DNA from: an uncultured Clostridia bacterium
GTDB lineage: Bacteria > Bacillota > Clostridia > Oscillospirales > CAG-382
Length of the DNA stretch: 26,311 nt
NCBI GenBank assembly: GCA_947305675.1
Contig: CAMZED010000009.1
Coordinates: 1 to 26,311 of the forward strand
Reading direction: 5' to 3'
Shown here: positions 7,786 to 15,347 of the stretch, one piece after another
Position numbering within the stretch: the first letter of the stretch is position 1
How the letters are laid out: each line of letters starts with the position of its first letter
Notes under the pieces: model-generated
The model's database searches: none
What the model saw: only the letters and a program-made list of their open reading frames with translations
What the model was told of the DNA's origin: nothing
Translations under genes and position numbers: made by a program

Positions 7786-7840
7786 AAAAGCGGTCGAGAC
7801 GCCGGGTGTTGTTAAGGACATTCGGCGTTCCCCCGCTTTT
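7786..7840. terminator. Imperfect hairpin between convergent genes, possible bidirectional terminator
   Basis: Right after the LOG stop an AAAAGCGG/CCGCTTTT outer stem (7786-7793 with 7833-7840) and an ACGCCG/CGGCGT inner stem (7799-7804 with 7823-7828) can pair, with a purine-rich asymmetry between them. The outer A/T ends would supply a U-tract in both directions, which suits the convergent MATE gene. Confidence 0.45.
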
Positions 7841-7859
7841 ATTTGAATTTCATTCGCTT

Positions 7860-9614
7860 TTAAAGCACCAGCGTAAGGTTGTTCAATCCGAGCGAATTTA
7901 CGTAGTTGGCGCTTTTTGTCATTCCCATGACCATACGGATACCGATGTGAGAAGTGGGATCGTCGGTCTGATGCAGCTTCATATAATTTACCGGGTCGAA
8001 ATTCTGGCAGTTATCTCTTATACGTATTACCCTGGTGCCGTCTTTTATGATAATGCGTATATCGATGCTGTGCTGTTTGTTGTCCGATTTGAACCCGTGA
8101 GCGACGATATTGTTCACCATCTCTTCAACGCAAAGCGCAATAAGCGTGCTGTCTTTGGGGCTTTGCCCGTGCATACGGCAAAAATCCGACGCCTTTTTGG
8201 AGGCTTCGACCGCTTCGTTTTCCTTTGTCACGGTGAGTTCGAGACACTCGTCGTCACCCGCACCGAAATCGTCTTTTAAAAGCGCGTAAGCGTCGGCAGT
8301 GACGGCGACTTTTTTGTTCTTGAAGAACACGTAAGCCGATATGAGTATAAACGTTACGGTCTCGCCGCAGAAGAACGAGATCCACACGCCGGTAGTGCCG
8401 AAAAAGCGGCTTAAAACCACGGCGAATATCGCGGTGAACAAAAAGTTCTGGAATACCGAGATGATCTGGGTAAGAGCCGTGCGGTTAGTGCCCTGGTAAT
8501 AGTTTTTGAAAGTAGTGTTCAGCGCGCAAGGGACAAGACAAAGCGAGAACAGCCTTACGCCGAGCGTAGCCATCTCACGCGCCTCGACGTTATCCGGCAG
8601 GAACAGCACCGCAAGCGCCGGAGCCAAAGCAAACACGGCGATTATCACAACCGCGTCGATCACGATCGCGTAGAAACTCATTGTTTTTACAAGCGAGCGC
8701 AGCGAGGTTCGGTCCTCGTCGGCGTAGAAGATCGAGGAAAGCATAAGCGCGACCGCGGCGATGCCGGACCCGAAGGAATAGCAGATATTGCCGGTGGACG
8801 ATATTACCGAATAAGATGCGACGGCGTGATTCCCGCCGACGTCGAGCAGTACCTTGTTGAGCAGGAATACCAGCAAGACAAGGCTTATCTGGTTGACGAC
8901 CGTCGGGATGCCGTATTTTACAAGTTCAAAACAGGTGCGCCATTTGAATCCTTTCGGGCGGAATTTGAATATGCATTCTTTTTTGAAGAAATAAACGATG
9001 CCTATTGCAAACGCTATGTAATAACTCAAGCTGGAAGCAAGCCCCATTCCGAACGTGCCGCCTTTTATTGCGAAAACGTTGACAAGGTCAAATACTATGT
9101 CGGCGACAGTCATTGCGGCGACGGCGACGACAAGCCTTGTGCGATTGCCGGACATTTGCATATACGGGACCATTATCTGCGCGAATATGAACGCCGGCGC
9201 ACCGATAATAAAGCCTTTTAAATAATCCTGAGTGAGGAAGAACACGTCATTGCCGGGGACGGGTTCGCCCGCGCCGAGGAGCGTGCAGATCGGACCGGAA
9301 AAGATAAGCACCAGCACCAGACCGACCAGTGAAACGCCGCCGGCGAGCACCACCGAGGCGGTAAAGCAGGCGTCGGTCGCCTTTGTGTCACCGCTGCCCA
9401 TCGTTTTGCCGCCGAGCACCTGAATGCCCGCCGAAAGCATACTTCCGAACGCGGCGAAAACAAGCAAAACCGGGCTGGCAAGCCCGTAAGCCGTCATTGA
9501 ATCGATGCCGAGGAAACGGCTGATCATTATGCTGTCGATAAGCATACAGATCATGACCGTCATTGCTGACAGGATCTGTGTAAGCAGCATTTGTTTGAAC
9601 AATTTCTTTATCAT
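7860..9614 (-). CDS. MATE-family transporter with C-terminal RsbW/HATPase-like domain
   Basis: This 584-residue protein is about 130 residues longer than ordinary MATE exporters. Residues 1 to about 445 are a polytopic MATE antiporter core (first helix region LLTQILSAMTVMICMLIDSIMI, two pseudo-symmetric halves). Residues about 470-584 form a soluble GHKL-type ATP-binding module like anti-sigma kinases: N-box EEMVNNIVAHG near 497, G1-like RIRDNCQNFDP near 532, and G2-like HIGIRMVMGM near 556. No separate stop, start or ribosome site divides the parts. I chose the ATG at 9614 because GGAGAA precedes it; the upstream in-frame ATG at 9656 has no ribosome site and lies only a few bases after the -10. 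Substrate unknown; MATE proteins export cationic compounds with Na+ or H+. The ATPase domain suggests sensing or signalling, which is inference. Confidence 0.88.
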   Translation of the reverse strand: MIKKLFKQMLLTQILSAMTVMICMLIDSIMISRFLGIDSMTAYGLASPVLLVFAAFGSMLSAGIQVLGGKTMGSGDTKATDACFTASVVLAGGVSLVGLVLVLIFSGPICTLLGAGEPVPGNDVFFLTQDYLKGFIIGAPAFIFAQIMVPYMQMSGNRTRLVVAVAAMTVADIVFDLVNVFAIKGGTFGMGLASSLSYYIAFAIGIVYFFKKECIFKFRPKGFKWRTCFELVKYGIPTVVNQISLVLLVFLLNKVLLDVGGNHAVASYSVISSTGNICYSFGSGIAAVALMLSSIFYADEDRTSLRSLVKTMSFYAIVIDAVVIIAVFALAPALAVLFLPDNVEAREMATLGVRLFSLCLVPCALNTTFKNYYQGTNRTALTQIISVFQNFLFTAIFAVVLSRFFGTTGVWISFFCGETVTFILISAYVFFKNKKVAVTADAYALLKDDFGAGDDECLELTVTKENEAVEASKKASDFCRMHGQSPKDSTLIALCVEEMVNNIVAHGFKSDNKQHSIDIRIIIKDGTRVIRIRDNCQNFDPVNYMKLHQTDDPTSHIGIRMVMGMTKSANYVNSLGLNNLTLVL

Positions 9615-9666
9615 AAGAGCTTCTCCGGTGGGATCAAAAGGTTTCTTTTTCGACATACTATTTTTG

Positions 9667-9695
9667 ATTATAGCATACAGTTCGCCCGAAATCAA
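9667..9695 (-). promoter_or_regulatory. Sigma-A promoter of the MATE-HATPase gene
   Basis: On the minus strand a TTGATT -35 (9690-9695), a 17-bp spacer and a perfect TATAAT -10 (9667-9672) with an extended TG element. Transcription would start near 9660, which supports the ATG at 9614 rather than the one at 9656. Confidence 0.8.
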
Positions 9696-9740
9696 TAGCC
9701 GTTCGGCAAAATTCTTCCAATACCAATATATAAATGCAAA

Positions 9741-9771
9741 TAAAAGATCCGCATAGGTTTGCCTATGCGGA
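9741..9771 (-). terminator. Terminator of the cmk-plsC-ispH/S1 operon
   Basis: A perfect 10-bp stem (9748-9757 with 9762-9771), a TTTG/CAAA tetraloop and a TCTTTTATTT tail on the minus strand lie about 30 bp after the IspH-S1 stop codon. Confidence 0.85.
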
Positions 9772-9800
9772 CCGCGTTTTTAAAAGTATTCGCGCCGGGA

Positions 9801-11885
9801 TCATTCCGCGGCGGGAGCCTCGGTTTCCTCTGCCGGAGCTTCGGCTTCCTCTGCGGGAGCTTCGGCTTTCTCTGCGGGAGCCTCGGTTTCCTCTGCGGGA
9901 GCTTTGGTTTCCTCTGCCGGAGCTTCCTCGGCGGGAGATTCCTCTTTGTCGCTTTCAAGGAGAGCGCGGATGGAAAGGCTGAGCCTTCTGCGTTCGAAAT
10001 CGGCGGCGGTGATCTTAACGGTGACTTTGTCGCCTACTTTTACTTCGTCGGCGGGGTTCTTAACGGGGTGATCCGCAAGCTGGCTGATGTGGATGAGCCC
10101 GTCGAGGTCGGTGAATATCTCTGCAAAAGCGCCGAAAGGCATAATGCTGACGATAGTTGCTTCGACAACGTCGCCGACTTTGTAATTCTTGGCGAAGATG
10201 TTCCAGGGATCGTTTTCTTCGGTCTTATAGCCGAGCGAAATACGTTTGCGTTCGGGATCGATCTCTTTTATGTAGACGTTGACGATATCGCCTTCGGCGA
10301 AAACTTCCGAGGGTTTTTTAAGCCTGCCCCAGGAAAGTTCGCTTATGTGAAGCATACCGTCGACCGGTCCGAGGTTGATGAAAGCGCCGTAGCTCATAAG
10401 AGCGCGGACTTTGCCCTCGAATTTGTCGCCGACTTTGGCGTTTGCATAAAATTCCTCCTCGGCGGCTTTGCGCGCGGCGCGAGCGGAGCTCTTGATCGAA
10501 CCGACGGCTCTTTTACGTGCGTCGTTGATGTCGATAATGCGGAATTCGACCGTCTGACCTTTTAAGGGTTCAAGATCTTCACCCTTGGGGATGCCGGTCT
10601 GGGAAGCGGGGATGAACACGCGATTCGGGCCGTAAAGCACGATAACGCCTGCGAACCCTTTTTCGTTCTTTACTACTTCTTTGACCGTGCCGGTGAGATG
10701 TTCGCCGGATTCAGCCGCCGCGACTATTGCGTTCCAATATTTCTCGGCGTCGATCTTTTTACGGGAGAGAAGGACTGTGCCGTCGGAATCGCTGAACTTG
10801 CCGCAGATGACCTCGATCTCGTCGCCGACTTTATAAAGTTGGCTGAGATCGACGCCCGATTCAGACGTTATCTCATCATACGGAAGTATTCCCGTATGTT
10901 TTGTCCCGAGATCGACTTTGATCTCTGCCGGATTTACAGCTAATACGACGCCGGTAACCCTTTCACCTGTATTTAATGTTTTGAATGACTGGTCGAGCAT
11001 CTCAGCAAAACTGAGTTCCTCTTTTGCGATGTCTGCCATCTTGTTATATACCTCCTGTATTATACCGCCCGGCGTCGATGCACCGGCGGCTATTGCCGAT
11101 TTTTTTGCCCGACGAATAACGTCGGAATATTTTAAAAGTTCCTCCGCCGATTCGATCATAACGGCGTCGCGGCAAACGCTTGAGGCGATAGAGTAAAGTT
11201 TTGCCGTGTTGGAACTGTTCCTCCCGCCCACCACAACGGTCAGATCGCTTCCGGACGCCAGCTCGAGCACCGCCTTCTGGCGGTTCCCGGTGACGTTGCA
11301 GATGGTGTCGTACACTTTGCAGTTCGGGAAAAACCTTTTTATTACTTTGCGGCATTTAAGCCACTCTGAATTCGAATAAGTCGTCTGCACCGCGAGAATG
11401 CATTCGCTCCCGTCGGAAAACCCGGCGGGAAAAGCCGCGATCATCTCGCCGCTGTCGGCAAAAACGCGCTTTTCGCCTTTTGCACGGCTTATTATCCCGC
11501 GCACCTCGGGGTGATCTTTGTCGCCGACCAGGAACACCTTTACTTCCGGAGGCTGTGCCGCGACAAGCTCGTGGATCTTTTTCACGTAAGGGCAGGTCGC
11601 GTCGACAAAATCGGCGCCGGACGCGGATATAGCGTCGACAACCTCCTTCGGAACGCCGTGGGTGCGTATGAACACCAAAGCGCCGTCCGGCAAACCGCCG
11701 ATATCTTCCGGATCTATGAATTCAACTCCGCGTTCTTTAAGCGAGCGGTTGAACGCCGGGTTATGGATCAGTTCCCCAAGACAATAAATTTTTTTATCGC
11801 CCCGGATTATGCTCTTTTCGATCATATCGACGGCGCGCTTCACGCCGAAGCAGAAGCCGCTGTGGGGAGATACCGTGATTTCCAT
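9801..11885 (-). CDS. IspH (HMBPP reductase) fused to ribosomal protein S1-type domains
   Basis: Residues 1 to about 283 are 4-hydroxy-3-methylbut-2-enyl diphosphate reductase, the last step of the MEP isoprenoid pathway. The three [4Fe-4S] ligands are C12 (GFCFGV), C98 (DATCPY) and C196 (DTICNVTG); substrate residues H41, H76, H125/E127 and the SSNT loop near 224 are present. Residues about 303-645 hold four S1 OB-fold RNA-binding domains, starting near 306, 393, 485 and 570, the last two closest to consensus (MSYGAFINLGPVDGMLHISEL; MPFGAFAEIF). The last 45 residues are a Glu/Pro/Ala repeat tail. Total is 694 residues. This bifunctional arrangement is known from many Clostridia. It is third in an operon with cmk and plsC; the start at 11885 has only a weak GGAAAA ribosome site 17 bp after plsC, so translation may partly depend on plsC. 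Confidence 0.95.
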   Translation of the reverse strand: MEITVSPHSGFCFGVKRAVDMIEKSIIRGDKKIYCLGELIHNPAFNRSLKERGVEFIDPEDIGGLPDGALVFIRTHGVPKEVVDAISASGADFVDATCPYVKKIHELVAAQPPEVKVFLVGDKDHPEVRGIISRAKGEKRVFADSGEMIAAFPAGFSDGSECILAVQTTYSNSEWLKCRKVIKRFFPNCKVYDTICNVTGNRQKAVLELASGSDLTVVVGGRNSSNTAKLYSIASSVCRDAVMIESAEELLKYSDVIRRAKKSAIAAGASTPGGIIQEVYNKMADIAKEELSFAEMLDQSFKTLNTGERVTGVVLAVNPAEIKVDLGTKHTGILPYDEITSESGVDLSQLYKVGDEIEVICGKFSDSDGTVLLSRKKIDAEKYWNAIVAAAESGEHLTGTVKEVVKNEKGFAGVIVLYGPNRVFIPASQTGIPKGEDLEPLKGQTVEFRIIDINDARKRAVGSIKSSARAARKAAEEEFYANAKVGDKFEGKVRALMSYGAFINLGPVDGMLHISELSWGRLKKPSEVFAEGDIVNVYIKEIDPERKRISLGYKTEENDPWNIFAKNYKVGDVVEATIVSIMPFGAFAEIFTDLDGLIHISQLADHPVKNPADEVKVGDKVTVKITAADFERRRLSLSIRALLESDKEESPAEEAPAEETKAPAEETEAPAEKAEAPAEEAEAPAEETEAPAAE
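9814..9936 (-). repeat. 21-bp tandem repeat encoding the acidic C-terminal tail of IspH-S1
   Basis: Six units starting at 9814, 9835, 9856, 9877, 9898 and 9919 recur every 21 bp with few changes, followed by a shortened unit. On the minus strand each encodes a heptad close to APAEETE. The period is a multiple of three, so copy-number changes keep the frame. Confidence 0.92.
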
Positions 11886-11901
11886 TATTTCAATTTTCCG
11901 T

Positions 11902-12513
11902 TCAATTGTATCGTTCGAAATCTTCGCAGACTTTCGAGAAGGCGTATTCTGCGATCTCGTGTGAATTGGGATGTTCGTTGATCGAACTGTATTCCTCGTA
12001 AGTTATCGGTTTGCCGACGTAAACCCGCACTTTTCCGAAAGCGCAGGGCTTGAATTTTTTGTTCTTGCCGAAGCAGATGGTGACCGGCAGGAACGTGGCT
12101 TTGCAGCGAGAAGCGATCAGCCCGATCCCCGCCATAGCCTCTTCCGGCTTCGGAGCCGAGCCGGGCATTCTTGTCCCCTGGGGATAAACGCCGAGGCTTC
12201 CGCCGCCGGAAAGGACCGAGCAGGCGCTGCGCACCGCCTGCATATCGCCCCCGCCGCGTTTGATGGTTATTGCGTGGCAGCGTTTTAATACCCAGGCGAG
12301 GAATTTGTGCCTCGCAAGCGATTCTTTGGCGATGAAAGTAAGTTCGCGTTTCACGGCGTTTGAGGTAAAAAGCGCGTCGCTGAACGAAGAATGGTTTGAA
12401 ATAACGACAAGGCTGCCGCCTTCCGGCTCGTTTTCGCGCCCGTGGAACTCAACGCGGTAAACGATTTTGCCGTACAAAAGCACGGCTTTACGTACGAAAT
12501 TATAAAAACTCAT
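11902..12513 (-). CDS. plsC: 1-acyl-sn-glycerol-3-phosphate acyltransferase
   Basis: PlsC transfers an acyl chain to lysophosphatidic acid to make phosphatidic acid at the membrane. The 203-residue protein has the catalytic HX4D box as NHSSFSD (H41, D46) and the glycerol-phosphate motif as YPQGTR at 110-115, where the common form is FPEGTR. Hydrophobic stretches near the N-terminus and around 155-165 would sit at the membrane. The start at 12513 overlaps the cmk stop by four bases (ATGA) and has a GAGGAA site within cmk, so translation is coupled. The cmk-plsC-ispH/S1 order is familiar from Clostridia. The Gln for Glu in the third motif is the only oddity and may be tolerated. Confidence 0.92.
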   Translation of the reverse strand: MSFYNFVRKAVLLYGKIVYRVEFHGRENEPEGGSLVVISNHSSFSDALFTSNAVKRELTFIAKESLARHKFLAWVLKRCHAITIKRGGGDMQAVRSACSVLSGGGSLGVYPQGTRMPGSAPKPEEAMAGIGLIASRCKATFLPVTICFGKNKKFKPCAFGKVRVYVGKPITYEEYSSINEHPNSHEIAEYAFSKVCEDFERYN

Positions 12514-13193
12514 GATTCCTCGAGTTTTCCCTTGATTATTTTAAGAGCTGCCTCGAACGTCATATCGATGTCAAGTTCGGAGTTATCAAGTATTGCCGAA
12601 TCTTTTGCCGGGACAGCCAGGGCTATCTTGCGCGATCTGTCGTTTTCGTCGCGCCAGCGCATATCTTCCAGAACCTGTTCGTAGGTGACGTTTTCGCCCC
12701 TGCTTATAAGTTCGGCGCAGCGGCGCTTTGCGCGCGCCGAATCCGAAGCGGTGACAAAGATCTTAACTTTTGCGTCGGGCAGGATCACCGTGCCGATATC
12801 CCTGCCGTCCATAACCACGTTGTTTTCCCGCGCGATTGACCTTTGCGTTTCGAGCAGGAAAGCTCTGACTTCGGGGATCTTGGAGACGTCGGACGCGTAT
12901 TTGGATATTTCGGGGGTGCGGATCTCGTCGCCAAGCTCTTTTCCGCCGAGAAAAACCTTCCCGCCGCCGTCGACAAGCTTCATGGTGATATCGATTTCGT
13001 CAAGCAGAGGTACGATGGATTCGCGGTCGTCGGAAGCGATGCCGCGTCTGAAAACAAACAGGCCCACCGCGCGGTAAAGAGCGCCGGTGTCAATATAAAC
13101 ATATCCGAGCTCGCGGGCGAGTTTTTTCGCCAAAGTGCTTTTGCCGGAACCCGAAGGCCCGTCAAGCGCTATTCCGACTTTGTTATCTAACAT
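12510..13193 (-). CDS. cmk: Cytidylate kinase
   Basis: Cmk phosphorylates CMP and dCMP to the diphosphates in the cytoplasm, supplying nucleotide and phospholipid (CDP-) precursors. The 227-residue protein opens with GIALDGPSGSGKST (P-loop 12-20), followed by the family hallmark YIDTGALYRAVGLF, and later has DGRDIGTVILPDA and the lid-like RAKRRCAELI segment. Length fits bacterial Cmk. It is first in the operon with plsC and ispH/S1, has a consensus promoter and a GGTGAT ribosome site before the ATG at 13193. In many bacteria cmk is followed by rpsA; here that link is kept through the S1 half of the IspH fusion. Confidence 0.96.
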   Translation of the reverse strand: MLDNKVGIALDGPSGSGKSTLAKKLARELGYVYIDTGALYRAVGLFVFRRGIASDDRESIVPLLDEIDITMKLVDGGGKVFLGGKELGDEIRTPEISKYASDVSKIPEVRAFLLETQRSIARENNVVMDGRDIGTVILPDAKVKIFVTASDSARAKRRCAELISRGENVTYEQVLEDMRWRDENDRSRKIALAVPAKDSAILDNSELDIDMTFEAALKIIKGKLEES

Positions 13194-13211
13194 AATATAT
13201 CACCAAATTGC

Positions 13212-13240
13212 ATTATATACGTTTTATACATAAATTTCAA
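13212..13240 (-). promoter_or_regulatory. Sigma-A promoter of the cmk operon
   Basis: On the minus strand a TTGAAA -35 (13235-13240), 17 bp, and a perfect TATAAT -10 (13212-13217), about 20 bp before the cmk start codon. The short leader leaves no room for a riboswitch. I saw no hairpin terminator for the upstream MATE gene in this 121-bp gap. Confidence 0.82.
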
Positions 13241-13314
13241 TAGTTTTTTTCAATTTGAATTGTAAACATTTTTATTATGCGGGAGATAAAGTTTTTACCT
13301 GAAAACGGGCAGGT

Positions 13315-14673
13315 TCAGAGTTTGACAGCCCATTTGCCTTTCTTTACGAAAACGAAGCCGATAACGTCTTTTAAAAAGTTAAGCGACTGGACCGCGGCAT
13401 ACATGGGAAGAATGGGAATATCGGTGAACCGGGCGAGAATAAGCGCCGCCGGAACGCTGACAGCCCAGGAAAAGCCGGAATCGAATATTATGGTTATAAG
13501 TGCCTGCCCGCCGGAACGCAGCGTGAAATAAGCCGCGTTGGCGTAGGCGTCGAACGGCATGGTGGCGGCGCAGATCAGCATAAAGCCCGTGGCGAGGTTT
13601 TTTACGTCGTCGCCGGTGTTGTAAAGCTGCGGCACAAAAGGCGATAAAGCCGCGAACGCCGCGCCGACGCCTATGCTTAAAAACACCGAGAACCTCATAA
13701 GCCGTTTCGCGGTGGGTTTCGCCTCCTCGATCTCGCCCGCGCCGAGCATCTGACCGAGTATTATCCCGATAGCTACGCCGACAGACATAAACGCTACCGA
13801 AAAGACGCTGAAAAACGTGTTGTTGATCTGATAAGCCGAAACCACGTTCAGCCCGCGCAGCGAATAGTAGCGCCCGACAGCGGCGGTGCCTGCCGCCCAC
13901 ATTGTCTCGTTAAGAATAAGCGGCATACCTTTTAAAACGATCTGCTTCACAAGCGGGAGCGGCACTTTGAAACTTCTGAACGCGCCGACGATGAATTTGT
14001 TCTTTGCACGGGCGCGGAAAGTGAAAACCGCAACTATCGCCAGCTCGACGAACCTTGAAATGACCGTGGCGACAGCGGCGCCGTCGGACCCGAGCGCCGG
14101 CGCGCCGAAATGCCCGAAAATGAGTATGTAATTGAGCACAAGATTGGTCACCACCGCCGCGATGCTCGCCGCCATGGGGAGTATGGTCTGGCCGCTTTCG
14201 CGCAGGGTGGAGGAATAGCATTGAACCAGCGTGAACGGGAGCAGCCCGATAAGCATTATGTTAAGATAACTCTTTGCACGTTCGAAGGAAAGCGCGATAT
14301 CGCGCGCTTCTCCCTCGCCCTGAAGGAACATATTGATAAGTTGTCCGCCGGCGAACACGAATATGAGCGCCGCCGCGGCGGTAAGGACCAGGCAGAACAG
14401 GACTTTGAACCTGAAAGTATCGCGCAGTCCCTTGTGATCGCCCCTGCCGAAAAACTGCGCGCCGAAGATCCCGGCGCCCGAAACCGCGCCGAATATGCAC
14501 AGGGTGAAAACGAATATCAGTTGGTTGGCGACCGATACCCCGGTATAATCGGCGTAGCCCACCCTGCCCACCATCAGGTTGTCGAGCATGCTGACAAGGT
14601 TGGTTATTCCGTTTTGGATAAGGATCGGTATCATCAGCGCGATAACGCGCTTTCTGAGCTGTTTTTTGTCCAT
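13315..14673 (-). CDS. MATE-family efflux transporter
   Basis: This 452-residue protein has the standard MATE length and is predicted to be a 12-helix Na+- or H+-driven exporter in the cytoplasmic membrane. Typical features are NLVSMLDNLMVGRVG near the N-terminus (helix 1-2, the DNLMVGR type pattern), VSVANQLIFVFTLCIFGAVSGAGIF, and the matching second-half helix NETMWAAGTAAVGRYY. It is unrelated in domain content to the 584-residue MATE protein at 7860-9614, having no ATPase tail. The ATG at 14673 follows an ACGGAG site and a perfect promoter. Its substrate cannot be inferred from the neighbours (cmk operon on one side, gtrA divergent on the other). Confidence 0.92.
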   Translation of the reverse strand: MDKKQLRKRVIALMIPILIQNGITNLVSMLDNLMVGRVGYADYTGVSVANQLIFVFTLCIFGAVSGAGIFGAQFFGRGDHKGLRDTFRFKVLFCLVLTAAAALIFVFAGGQLINMFLQGEGEARDIALSFERAKSYLNIMLIGLLPFTLVQCYSSTLRESGQTILPMAASIAAVVTNLVLNYILIFGHFGAPALGSDGAAVATVISRFVELAIVAVFTFRARAKNKFIVGAFRSFKVPLPLVKQIVLKGMPLILNETMWAAGTAAVGRYYSLRGLNVVSAYQINNTFFSVFSVAFMSVGVAIGIILGQMLGAGEIEEAKPTAKRLMRFSVFLSIGVGAAFAALSPFVPQLYNTGDDVKNLATGFMLICAATMPFDAYANAAYFTLRSGGQALITIIFDSGFSWAVSVPAALILARFTDIPILPMYAAVQSLNFLKDVIGFVFVKKGKWAVKL

Positions 14674-14702
14674 AAAACAAAACTCCGTAGCAGAATGCGG
14701 GA

Positions 14703-14731
14703 ATTATACCACAAACGCGGGTCTGTGTCAA
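14703..14731 (-). promoter_or_regulatory. Consensus sigma-A promoter of the second MATE gene
   Basis: On the minus strand a perfect TTGACA (14726-14731) and a perfect TATAAT (14703-14708) are separated by 17 bp. Fully consensus hexamers suggest strong expression unless a repressor acts. It diverges from the gtrA promoter. Confidence 0.88.
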
Positions 14732-14770
14732 CATCCGGGTAAGTGCGGAACGAGCGTGCGGACGTGTATA

Positions 14771-14799
14771 TTGACAAACCGGAGTTTTTGTTGTATTAT
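14771..14799 (+). promoter_or_regulatory. Sigma-A promoter of the gtrA-like/flavoprotein operon
   Basis: TTGACA (14771-14776), 17 bp and TATTAT (14794-14799) precede the ATG at 14840. The -35 elements of this and the divergent MATE promoter are about 40 bp apart. Confidence 0.82.
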
Positions 14800-14839
14800 G
14801 GTCACGGACCGATAATAACAACGATCGGAGAACCGGAAT

Positions 14840-15346
14840 ATGAAAGTAAAAACCAAAAAGCTGCTGACCGAACTGCTTCGCTACTGCGTTGCCGGGGGCG
14901 TGGCGTTTTTGTTCGACAGCGGCACGCTTTATCTTTTCAACAGCGTCATTTTGCCTGATATGGGTTCGGTCGCCCTGTTCGGCGTGTCCGAAGGTTCATG
15001 GCTTTATTGGGATATCCGCCTGGCGATAGCGACCACGTTGGGTTTCATCGTCGGGATAACCGTCAACTACCTTATATCGATCTTCTTCGTTTTCACCGGC
15101 GAAACACAAAAGAAGCGAGGAAGGAACGTAAAAGCCTTTCTTATATTCGCCCTGGTCGGATTCATCGGGTATTTGCTCACCGTCGCCGGGGTCCAGCTGG
15201 GCTGTATAATATTCGGCATCACCACCGACAAAGCCGCCGCAAACTACAACGGGATCGGGCTTTTGGCGGTGAGGGCGGTCGTCGCCGGGATAGTTATGAT
15301 ATGGAACTACGTCGGCAGAAAAGTTTTAGTTTATAAAGGAGAATAA
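14840..15346 (+). CDS. GtrA-family membrane protein (polyprenyl-phosphate sugar flippase type)
   Basis: GtrA-like proteins are small four-helix membrane proteins thought to flip polyprenyl-linked sugars for glycan or teichoic-acid decoration. The 168-residue protein begins with the family-typical LLRYCVAGGVAFLFDSGTLYLF, has helices at about 15-35, 60-85, 95-120 and 135-155, and keeps GFIVGITVNYLISIFFVF and the C-terminal WNYVGRKVLVYK, matching the family pattern of an aromatic-Asn-Tyr box before a basic tail. The start at 14840 has a CGGAGAA site. It is two bases upstream of the flavoprotein gene, so the two form an operon. That pairing with a UDP-sugar-mutase-like flavoprotein supports a role in surface glycan synthesis (inference). 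Confidence 0.88.
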   Translation: MKVKTKKLLTELLRYCVAGGVAFLFDSGTLYLFNSVILPDMGSVALFGVSEGSWLYWDIRLAIATTLGFIVGITVNYLISIFFVFTGETQKKRGRNVKAFLIFALVGFIGYLLTVAGVQLGCIIFGITTDKAAANYNGIGLLAVRAVVAGIVMIWNYVGRKVLVYKGE

Positions 15347-15347
15347 A

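Noticed and set aside
9615..9695. Upstream starts at 9695 or 9656 for the MATE-HATPase protein
   Set aside because: The 9695 start lies in the -35 element and the 9656 start is only a few bases after the -10 without a ribosome site.
9814..9936. CRISPR-like regular repeats
   Set aside because: Units are contiguous without spacers and encode an in-frame heptad repeat.
9734..10565. Plus-strand frames with repeated Arg/Leu/Pro or Phe/Gly/Leu residues
   Set aside because: They are translations of the antisense of the 21-bp repeat in the IspH-S1 tail.
13297..13313. ACCTG/CAGGT hairpin as terminator of the second MATE gene
   Set aside because: The stem is only five pairs and no T-run follows on the minus strand.
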